From NCBI GenBank assembly GCA_951640165.1, contig OX621255.1, positions 8,804,001 through 8,868,000 of the forward strand: 64,000 nt of DNA. Direction: 5' to 3'. How positions within the stretch are numbered: the first letter of the stretch is position 1; each line of letters starts with the position of its first letter. Under the pieces are notes generated by a model. It saw nothing but the letters and a program-made list of their open reading frames with translations. It searched no databases and had not been told where the DNA came from. This document shows, piece after piece, positions 55,449 through 64,000 of this stretch. Made by a program: the position numbers and the translations under genes. This DNA comes from Pseudoips prasinana. Lineage: Eukaryota > Arthropoda > Insecta > Lepidoptera > Nolidae.

Positions 55449-56503
55449 TCTGTTAGTGGGTACATTTTTTCTATGAATTCTTCACTCTTGTTTCCATATT
55501 TTTGATTTTCAAAGAACACTACATCTCTTCCCCTATGCAGCTCACCCGTCACTGGATTAACTAAGCGATAGCCTTTTGTTTCTTCACAATAACCAACGTG
55601 GACTAACTCTTGGCTTTTAGGATCCCACTTTTTTCGCTTCTGGTCTGGAATATGAAGGTAAGCCTTGCATCCAAAGACTCTTAATGAGCTCAGATCTACT
55701 TCTTTCCAATCCAGGACTCTTCTGGGGTCATATTTTTCACAGCTACAGTAGGTGACCGATTCTTCAGATACTGTGCAGTGTTAACTGCTTCAGCCCACAT
55801 CTGTCTGCTTAAGTCAGATTCTTCCAGCATAGTTCTACCTTTCTCTGTGATAGTTCTGTTAGCTCTCTCGGCTACTCCATTTTGTTGAGGTGTATAATCT
55901 ACCGTCAGTTGATGACGAATGCCCCTCATTTTACAAAATGCATCCATACGCTTATTTACTAATTCTTTGCCGTTGTCAGATCTACTAATCTTCAACATTT
56001 TCCCTGTTTGACGCTCAGTCAGTTTCACAAATTCGGCAAACTTGTCAAAGACCTCTCCTTTATTGAAGAATAATAATAATAATAATCTTTATTTAACAAA
56101 AAACATACAGAGTTTGAAATAACTTAATATTTGGTTTGGAAATACATTTTATTTTATGTTGCAATAAAGGACAACATGTAAACAAACGTTTTCCTCGTGA
56201 GGTCATCAATTAATGTGAGATAGTATCGATAACCCCCATACGAACTGTCACTCACAGGTCCACAAACATCATTGTGGACAAGCCCAAGACCTCATTTGCC
56301 CTGCTAGCACTAGTTTTCTTGAAGGGTAGCTTAGTTTGTTTCCCCATTACACATGCTTCACACTCGAGTTTTGAAGTGCTGTTAGGAAATCTTACCCCTT
56401 GCGCCATCTTCTCCTTAAGTAGTGTTAGGTTCCGTACCCCTAGGTGTCCCAGTCGGCTGTGCCATAGTATCATTTGGTCAGAAGCTGTTGAAGCTAGGGC
56501 CAT
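55449..56503 (-). pseudogene. Copia integrase (unit 1)
   Basis: The HHCC zinc-binding region reads LWHSRLGHLGVRNLTLLKEK and CEACVMGKQTKLPF (56252-56503). The catalytic core is split: [19 protein letters not shown] comes before a 104-bp insertion (56065-56168). FAEFVKLTERQTGK, SDNGKELVNK and PQQNGVAERANRTI (the D and E of the DDE set) come after it. The C-terminal part reads GYRLVNPVTGELHRGRDV. Integrase would join the cDNA to the host genome. Stops and insertions make this copy inactive. Confidence 0.9.
56065..56168 (-). mobile_element. 104-bp LINE 3' end inserted in the integrase (unit 1)
   Basis: On the minus strand it ends AAATAAAG followed by (ATT)n. The copia codons on each side join cleanly as VYMLS-NKGEVFDKF if it is removed. 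Same at 63053-63156. Confidence 0.8.
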
Positions 56504-56514
56504 TTCCTGTGAAC

Positions 56515-56961
56515 TTACTTAAGTTTATAGACACCATTCTCTACAATACCAGAATGAGCAACATTACCAGTAACCTTGCATCCTTCTGCTTTCATAATTT
56601 TAAAGCCAGATTTGTCAAACAGAACAACTAGGTTTCTACTTACTATTGTGCTCACACTCAGAAGGTTAGCGGCTAACCCAGGTACATACAACACATTACT
56701 TATTGAAACATCCATATCTTAGTTTACTACATTACCAACTGCCTCTCCATACATACTTTCTCCATTTGCACACGCTACTTCTACTGGTTTGTAAAGCTTT
56801 TTACAGTCCGTTAACCACTCTATTCTATTCGTCATATGGTTCGTTGCATCAGAGTCAAGTATCCATTCACCAGATTTCTGCTTCGTCGCAGTCGCCATCG
56901 CTATTGACGTCAAAGCATCCTTCTTCATCATCGGATTCCTTCGCTTGGTGTGGCCCTTCAC
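56515..56961 (-). pseudogene. Copia protease and pre-integrase region (unit 1)
   Basis: GEWILDSDATNHMTNR is the aspartic protease active site; copia proteases normally have DSGA, so G is replaced by D. A stop (56716-56718) separates this from NVLYVPGLAANLLSVSTI and GVYKLK, the conserved region between protease and integrase. Confidence 0.85.
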
Positions 56962-57471
56962 AAATATAACATTTTAAAGGCTTCTTTTTGAAGATTTTAT
57001 ACTTAGCCCTGTCCTTTGGTTGCTTTACTGTGAATGCAGAATTGGATGCATTTGAAGTACTCGTGCTTGCATTTGGTTTATCTCCATCTAGTTGTAGAAG
57101 CTTTGTTTTTACATAGTCAGTACTTAGCGTAGTATCGATGTTCTCAAGCGCTAGTCTCAAAGGTGCATATTCCTCTGTCAAACCTTGTAACATTAACGCT
57201 GCTAGCAGTTCATCATCTATCTCTTTGCCCATGTCATGAAGCTGTTGAGCTACTATCATCAAGGCAGTTACTGTATATTCTCTCACCGAATGAAATTGCA
57301 CCAATTTCAGATTCACCAATTTCGCCAACAGTCTGCACCTATTATTTAGGCCCTTATCTTCAAAAGCAGCCTTAAGCGCCTCCCACGCTTCTTTTGCAGA
57401 GTTGCGTACATGGCCCTGACCTTTTGGTCTCTTTTCATACCTGCAACATCACTTGCACTCGGTGTAGACAT
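56867..57471 (-). pseudogene. Copia gag remnant (unit 1)
   Basis: An ATG at 57471 opens STPSASDVAGMKRD, then the frame changes and much of the N-terminal capsid region is missing. NSAKEAWEALKAAFEDKG (another frame) and LAKLVNLKLVQF, DDELLAALMLQGLTEEYAPL follow, typical of copia gag (UBN2 type). The zinc knuckle is reduced to CYICEGPH and loses its downstream residues at a frameshift into the protease frame. Gag would form the particle that packages the RNA. Confidence 0.8.
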
Positions 57472-57652
57472 TGTATATTACGTAATACGTAACGTAGTAA
57501 CCTCTTTGCTTCAACATTCCTCCTTAATCTCATGCATACCTACATCCATACACAAAAGAAGAAACAGTATTTTCATACACACAATCCCATACCATTAACA
57601 CACCATTCAACTTTACTTCTGGGTAGCGGTTTTGTCAGTGGATCCGCAACCA

Positions 57653-58153
57653 TTATTTTTCAGTTTCTCGGTACTCTAACCTTATGACCTTAGACTCAAC
57701 AGCATTACGTATAAAATGATACCTTATATCAACATGCTTTGTGCGCTGATGATGCACCGGATTGTTGGCAATAGCAATTGCTGACTGGCTGTCCGAAAAC
57801 ACTGTTATAGCTTGTTGTTCTCCTATACCAACTATCTCTGCTATAAATCTTCTCAAGAATATAGCTTCTTTTGCTGCCTCTGACAACGAAACATATTCTG
57901 CCTCAGCAGTGCTAAGGGCCACTGTTCGCTGTTTAGTACTCTGCCATGAAACTGCTCCTCCTTGGATAAGGAATACTGAGCCTGAGTATGAACGCCGATC
58001 GCTATCTCCGGCGTAGTCAGCATCTGCAAAACACTCAATAGTTTGTTGACGTTTTTCTCTTGCATATCTCAGGCCAAGTGTCTTAGTACCTTTAAGGTAT
58101 CGAAGTAGGTACCCTCTTAGCAGCAATCCAATGCTGTTCCTCATAACACTCAT
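57653..58153 (-). pseudogene. Copia RNase H domain (unit 2)
   Basis: Same protein as at 52666-53166, residue for residue. Its neighbours are also in the same order. Confidence 0.9.
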
Positions 58154-58174
58154 TGAATTGGCTTCAATAGTGAA

Positions 58175-58214
58175 CTGATATAGCTCACATAGTGAACTAT
58201 GTGAGCTATATCAG
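58175..58214. repeat. Perfect hairpin, 19-bp arms, inside copia (unit 2)
   Basis: The same fold-back as at 53188-53227, so it predates the duplication. Confidence 0.9.
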
Positions 58215-58281
58215 GCCTCGTACACACCGCCAAGTACATTAGTGAGCCTATTAATGCCCGATAGGGTATTCTTTCATCTGG

Positions 58282-58557
58282 CTATCTGTCATGCACAGGC
58301 TTCTCTAGCCTTTGTCCTGGGACAGCTGGTGTGACAACTGGTTTACAGTCCTCCATATTGTACGATCTTAAAAGGTTCTCTACATAATGCTCCTGATGCA
58401 GCTTAATCCATTTAGCATCTTGCACAATATGAATGCCCAGCATAAGTTCAGCTTTGCCTAGATCTTTCATTTCAAAGCTGGACTTTAAATCCCTCTTAAC
58501 CATGAGCATCTCTTCTTCATTATTCCAGAAAATTAGAATTTCATCCACATACACCGC
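58282..58557 (-). pseudogene. Copia reverse transcriptase, 3' part (unit 2)
   Basis: Identical to 53295-53570, including YVDE in place of YVDD. Confidence 0.85.
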
Positions 58558-59552
58558 GATAAAATAAAATAAATTAAAAAGGTATAAATTATTCACGTAG
58601 ACTTTAAAAAAGCGCTTGTAAATAGTCAGAACATGTTTGTAGTAATACAGTTATTATTTCTAGTTACTTATTACAGATATTTAGGTACACGGAATGTTAA
58701 AACATTTAATTACAATTTATTTTATAATGGTAGTGACATTTAGCTAGCTTGTATTAAGTTATTGTCAAGGAGATTATGTTTAGTTGAAGTTTTTAATATT
58801 ATGTCTTGAAATTTACATTTTACTACATATTGTCTGAATGGTTCTGTCTATATTAAGGTATGAATTCAGTATTATTATTATAACGGACCTTGTGTTTAAA
58901 ACGACGGTCGCGCTTTAATGCTACCACCGGATCCAATGAACCCCAACTGAAAAGACCCAGCGAAACAAACTCAGCAGGTTCATCTACTACCGGTTTCAAC
59001 ACGGCCCAGTTGAGACGGTCCGGCGAAACATACTCAAGCGGACATGAACACGTGATTTGGTCCACTTAAAGTAATTATTTAGTAGGCAAACACAATATCT
59101 GCTCGATCGGTTGTCTGAATGAATATTAATTTAGATTATATTTAGGAAACAAAAGAAAAACCTCGAAACAATAACATAATTCATTTTGAGACAGAGTCAA
59201 TAAATTTAAATTTAGTATATGTTAGCAATCATATTACAGATAGTCACAGATAGTTCACATAACTCAACAAATTAGTCATGTCTATATGGCTACAAGATCT
59301 CCAGCGAGCAATGTGCAGGTAGGTGGTGAGCGCCAGGTGTCTATGTCATCGATGTACTCTTTAGTGCTATTATAACCCCTAGCCATAAGTACACGTTTAA
59401 TATGTGTCTTGGAACTTGTGTCAGGCAGATCAGTAATATGAGTAGGAAGCTTGTTATAAAACCTAATACAATTTCCTAAAAATTATTTATTCGTTTTGCT
59501 GACTCTAAAGCCTGGTATTGCAGGTTTGTCTTTATTCCTAGTATTAATGTTG
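58558..59552 (-). mobile_element. LINE L-A 3' fragment inserted in copia RT (unit 2)
   Basis: Identical to 53571-54565; the insertion predates the duplication. Confidence 0.85.
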
Positions 59553-60243
59553 TTTCATATAAACGACTTCACTTAAATCACCATTCAAAAACGCCGTTTT
59601 CACATCCATTTGATCAATCTTCAAATCCATATTAGCTGCTAACGCGATCAAAGTTCTAAGCGAGCTGTGCCTTACTAAAGGCGAAAACGTATCAAAATAA
59701 TCCACGACTCACGAACGAACCTCCACCACTCAACGAAGAGCGTTGACTAAAGCCCCTTGCCACGAGTCGTGCCTTGTAACGGGTCTTTCCTCCCGCCTCT
59801 TCTTTTATTCGAAATAACCATTTCGAATCAACGATGTGACACGACTTTGGTGGCTTCACAAGAGTCCATGTATTATTTTTCTTAAGAGCCTGTAATTCCT
59901 CCTCAATTGCGGCTATCCACTTCATACCATCATCCCTACATCAGGCATCTTGAGATAAAGAAGCAGCTTTATAAGTCACGAAATCTGGAAACTGTTTTGT
60001 TTCCCTTCGCCGAAGTGGATATCTTCTGCATGAAGTCTCAGTACCGTTAATTGGCAGATTTTCCTCAGCACCTGATTCTCTTTCATTAGAGGAGTGCCAC
60101 GCATCATCATCAACAATATCGTTCACTGGAACCACCTCTGTAGGTTTGACATAACGCCTATCTTGTTGTTGTAAACGAATATCTGGAACTTCTTCCTCTT
60201 GAGTTGCTTCCGTGGTTCTCTCTAGCTCAATAAAATCTAATTC
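59553..60243 (-). pseudogene. Copia reverse transcriptase, 5' part (unit 2)
   Basis: As in unit 1, plus about 48 bp more of the upstream linker (ELDFIELERTTEATQEEE) that was deleted from unit 1. The LINE at 60244 interrupts the polyprotein here. Confidence 0.85.
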
Positions 60244-62342
60244 TTACCATCGACACGATAAGAAGAAGAATAAAAAAAAAAAATAAAAAAAAATGAGTAT
60301 AATAATAACCTTGACTATATGAAGTACATTGACGAAATAAATACTGACGAAAAAATTATTAATGATCCTTTACAAATAGCCTTAACATTCAATACTTTTT
60401 TATAGAATCTACAAATGTGTTAATTAGTACTAGTGATAAAGATGGTAATACAAAATCAAATTTTAATTTTAATAATAATGGCCACTCGTTTTTCTTAAAG
60501 CCAACTTCAGAAGACGAAATAAAAAAAGTAATTCTTTCGCTAAGGGATACGAAATCAGTAGGGTACGATGATATATCAACACAAGTTTTAAAAGCATGTT
60601 CAGATGAATTGTCACCCCTGTTAGCTCACCTAATTAACTTATCCTTTGAAAAGGGATCTTTTCCAGATGCTTTAAAAAAGTCAATAGTAAAGCCATTGTA
60701 CAAGAAAGGAAACAAAAGAGAACTTGGGAATTATAGACCAGTCACGCTCATTTCCATATTTTCTAAAATCTACGAAAAATGTATGCATAGAAGGTTAACA
60801 GAATACAGCAATAAATTTAATATAATTGTTAGTGAACAAAACGGATTTCAGAAATGTAAATCGACCACCTTGGCAATGTTTGATCTAATTAAAGCCATCA
60901 CAACGAATCTAGATCTCAATAAGGACACCAGTGTACTACTATTTGATATGACAAAAGCTTTTGATTTCGTAGCACATCGTATATTATTGTCAAAGTTAGA
61001 GTCATATGGTGTACGAGGCCCTGCGTTAGACTGGATACGTTCGTATCTCGACAATAGAACACAATGCGTACAAATCACAAACATCGATAAAAATAATAAT
61101 TTAAAGACATACGAGTCTACATATCTACCAAACAAATACGGGGTTCCACAAGGAAGCGTGTTGGGTCCTCTTTTGTTTCTTTTTTACATTAACGATTTAC
61201 CACAAATAACTATCCACAAAACTGTATTATTCGCTGATGATATATCCATAGTAGTTAAAACTGACAAAGAAAAAAACACAAGTGACCTTCAAATTCAAAT
61301 TAATGATACAATTAAAACGGTAGCAAGCTGGCTTAAACAAAATAACCTGCAAATAAACACCAAAAAAACAAAATACATGCGTTTCCAAAAACAATATAGA
61401 AACCTAACAAATAAATTAATTATTAAATATAAAGAAGAACCCATAGATGACACGGAAAATGCAGTCTTTCTGGGAATAATAATTGATAAGTACCTAAATT
61501 GGAAAAAACATGTTGAGAAAATATGTAACAAGCTTAATAGCTTTACATATGTTCTCAACTGATTGCGGCGTGTTACTTCAGAAAAAACTACCATAATGGC
61601 TTATCATGCATATGTGGCTTCGACTCTGAGGTATGGTTTGCTATTATGGGGTAATTCAACAGACGTTAATCGAGCCTTTATTGCTCAAAAAAATGTATAC
61701 GAGCAATTGTGGGAATACGTCCATATGAATCTTGTAAGCCATACTTTCATAAGCTGAAGTTGCTAACACTTCCATCAATGTACATTTTTGAAATTTGTAT
61801 GTTTGCTAGACAAAACTTGCATCTCTTCTCGACTACAAAAGAATTATTCCCACGGTCAGTTAGAAACCCGCAGAGACTGGTATTGTCGCATATTCCGAAT
61901 ACTGCACTGTATCAAAAAAGTTGTGTGGGTATGGCCATTAAATTATATAATAATATTCCAAATTGTGTAAGAGAGTCAACGTCTCTAAACATATTTAAAT
62001 GCAGATTATTTAAGCTCCTGTTACAATATAGGTGTAGGACGCTATAAAAGCGTCAAAGAGTATTTAGACTGTAAGTTCAATGACATGTAATTGATTATAA
62101 ACAAGTATTGACATTATTATTATTAGAATTCTGTTTGTATTTTTTTGACATTTATTATTGTTTATTTTGTTATTAATATGATTATGTAAATTTAACATTA
62201 GGTATTTGAGTATGACATAAATGAATTTGTAATTTTTTTGCATGCCAAACTGGCGAAACATGTATGTACCTACCTTATTTTTCATGACCATCTGTAACCA
62301 TTTACCATGTTTCATGTGAATAAAGAATTGAATTGAATTGAA
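60244..62342 (+). mobile_element. 5'-truncated LINE (jockey/CR1 group) inside copia, unit 2 only
   Basis: The LINE lies opposite to copia. It begins after an A-rich stretch (60260-60293) and ends AATAAAGAATTGAATTGAAT. It is followed by a 94-bp piece with 20 A's (62343-62436) before copia resumes. The exact 5' boundary is uncertain; the A-rich start may belong to another small insertion. Confidence 0.8.
60300..62047 (+). pseudogene. LINE ORF2 reverse transcriptase (unit 2)
   Basis: The frame 60417-61562 carries the full palm: GNYRPVTLISIFSKIYEKCM, EQNGFQKCKSTTLAM, motif A FDMTKAFDFV, GVPQGSVLGPLLFLFYIN and motif C FADDISIV. A TGA at 61560-61562 interrupts the same frame, which continues to 61757 (YGLLLWGNSTDVNRAFIA). 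A one-base shift in an A run near 61690 moves the end to 61709-62047. Of the LINE copies in the window this one has the best-preserved palm, but it lacks the endonuclease. Closest relative: 33799-36476. Confidence 0.85.
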
Positions 62343-62436
62343 TATAACAAACTATATTGCGTACTCTGTCTGATATAAGTGAGTTTTAAAGTAATATATA
62401 ATTTTCTTTAAAAAACAAAAAAAAAAAAAAAAAAAA

Positions 62437-63491
62437 TCTGTTAGTGGGTACATTTTTTCTATGAATTCTTCACTCTTGTTTCCATATTTTTGATTTTCAA
62501 AGAACACTACATCTCTTCCCCTATGCAGCTCACCCGTCACTGGATTAACTAAGCGATAGCCTTTTGTTTCTTCACAATAACCAACGTGGACTAACTCTTG
62601 GCTTTTAGGATCCCACTTTTTTCGCTTCTGGTCTGGAATATGAAGGTAAGCCTTGCATCCAAAGACTCTTAATGAGCTCAGATCTACTTCTTTCCAATCC
62701 AGGACTCTTCTGGGGTCATATTTTTCACAGCTACAGTAGGTGACCGATTCTTCAGATACTGTGCAGTGTTAACTGCTTCAGCCCACATCTGTCTGCTTAA
62801 GTCAGATTCTTCCAGCATAGTTCTACCTTTCTCTGTGATAGTTCTGTTAGCTCTCTCGGCTACTCCATTTTGTTGAGGTGTATAATCTACCGTCAGTTGA
62901 TGACGAATGCCCCTCATTTTACAAAATGCATCCATACGCTTATTTACTAATTCTTTGCCGTTGTCAGATCTACTAATCTTCAACATTTTCCCTGTTTGAC
63001 GCTCAGTCAGTTTCACAAATTCGGCAAACTTGTCAAAGACCTCTCCTTTATTGAAGAATAATAATAATAATAATCTTTATTTAACAAAAAACATACAGAG
63101 TTTGAAATAACTTAATATTTGGTTTGGAAATACATTTTATTTTATGTTGCAATAAAGGACAACATGTAAACAAACGTTTTCCTCGTGAGGTCATCAATTA
63201 ATGTGAGATAGTATCGATAACCCCCATACGAACTGTCACTCACAGGTCCACAAACATCATTGTGGACAAGCCCAAGACCTCATTTGCCCTGCTAGCACTA
63301 GTTTTCTTGAAGGGTAGCTTAGTTTGTTTCCCCATTACACATGCTTCACACTCGAGTTTTGAAGTGCTGTTAGGAAATCTTACCCCTTGCGCCATCTTCT
63401 CCTTAAGTAGTGTTAGGTTCCGTACCCCTAGGTGTCCCAGTCGGCTGTGCCATAGTATCATTTGGTCAGAAGCTGTTGAAGCTAGGGCCAT
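62437..63491 (-). pseudogene. Copia integrase (unit 2)
   Basis: Same content as 55449-56503, including the 104-bp LINE insertion (63053-63156). Confidence 0.9.
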
Positions 63492-63502
63492 TTCCTGTGA
63501 AC

Positions 63503-63949
63503 TTACTTAAGTTTATAGACACCATTCTCTACAATACCAGAATGAGCAACATTACCAGTAACCTTGCATCCTTCTGCTTTCATAATTTTAAAGCCAGATT
63601 TGTCAAACAGAACAACTAGGTTTCTACTTACTATTGTGCTCACACTCAGAAGGTTAGCGGCTAACCCAGGTACATACAACACATTACTTATTGAAACATC
63701 CATATCTTAGTTTACTACATTACCAACTGCCTCTCCATACATACTTTCTCCATTTGCACACGCTACTTCTACTGGTTTGTAAAGCTTTTTACAGTCCGTT
63801 AACCACTCTATTCTATTCGTCATATGGTTCGTTGCATCAGAGTCAAGTATCCATTCACCAGATTTCTGCTTCGTCGCAGTCGCCATCGCTATTGACGTCA
63901 AAGCATCCTTCTTCATCATCGGATTCCTTCGCTTGGTGTGGCCCTTCAC
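63503..63949 (-). pseudogene. Copia protease and pre-integrase region (unit 2)
   Basis: Same content as 56515-56961, with the same DSDAT active-site change and the same stop. Confidence 0.85.
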
Positions 63950-64000
63950 AAATATAACATTTTAAAGGCTTCTTTTTGAAGATTTTATACTTAGCCCTGT
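63855..64000 (-). pseudogene. Copia gag C-terminus, cut by the window end (unit 2)
   Basis: Zinc-knuckle remnant and preceding basic residues as at 56867-57012; the rest lies outside the window. Confidence 0.8.

Larger units (their letters stand above)
52509..57495. repeat. Tandem duplication unit 1 (copia element, with 2001-bp deletion)
   Basis: The sequence from 52509 repeats from 57496 at a constant offset of 4987 bp up to 55208/60195. It then repeats at an offset of 6988 bp to the window end (57012/64000). No mismatch was seen in the stretches compared by eye, including a 20-A homopolymer (55429-55448 versus 62417-62436). Confidence 0.9.
57496..64000. repeat. Tandem duplication unit 2 (runs off the window)
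   Basis: Contains everything in unit 1 plus 60196-62196. If it is a complete tandem copy it would end near 64483, outside the window. The unit 1/unit 2 join shares AGTAAC with the left edge of unit 1. Confidence 0.9.

Noticed and set aside
56274..56969. Plus-strand frames opposite copia integrase and protease
   Set aside because: Antisense shadows of the copia polyprotein.
57472..57530. Shared LTR between the two copia units
   Set aside because: Only about 20 bp of putative LTR lie between gag of unit 1 and the polypurine tract of unit 2, too short for an LTR; tandem duplication explains the join better.

Overview
The window looks like gene-poor, AT-rich nuclear DNA of a moth or butterfly (Lepidoptera). 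The basis is the repeat content: short Helitrons that start TC and end in a GCGGGTAAAACCGC hairpin followed by CTAG-T (the lepidopteran Lep1 type), several tRNA-derived SINE families, a 5S-rRNA-derived SINE, a repeat opening with AACCGGCCAAGTGCGAGTC, and many 5'-truncated LINEs. No bacterial gene structure, operon, CRISPR array or viral genome is present. Assignment to Lepidoptera comes from recalled knowledge of these families; no database search was run.

Only one host gene is clear: MED21 (Mediator subunit 21), minus strand, three exons between 39037 and 39953, 148 codons, with good splice sites and a downstream AATAAA. Almost everything else recognisable is transposable-element sequence in different stages of decay.

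Layout. 1-33758: non-autonomous elements and fragments (Helitrons, TIR MITEs, SINEs, LINE 3' ends), including a 1724-bp TIR element inside a Helitron (3424-5147), a 1568-bp TA-flanked element (22080-23647), a long inverted repeat around a (TA)n tract (20546-20819) and two inverted copies of a 300-bp unit (30356 and 32510). 33759-36753: a Helitron split by a 5'-truncated LINE. 37000-40480: AT-rich DNA, a TA-flanked MITE and MED21. 40480-43990: a LINE with nearly open but catalytically damaged endonuclease/reverse-transcriptase ORFs. 44200-48790: an old minus-strand LINE cut by a plus-strand RTE-type LINE, beside palindromic repeats with E2F-like cores. 48917-50752: a hAT-type element with 8-bp TSD that contains a decayed RTE-like LINE. 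50937-52440: the 3' part of another LINE family. 52509-64000: a degenerate Ty1/copia retrotransposon on the minus strand, present twice in tandem; the copies look identical except that the first lacks 2001 bp present in the second.

No previously undescribed functional system was found. The observations of most value are structural: nested insertions whose empty sites can be read from other copies in the same window, a near-identical tandem duplication that may be real or an assembly artefact, and a recurrent set of near-perfect short palindromes, two of which are centred on SINE B boxes.
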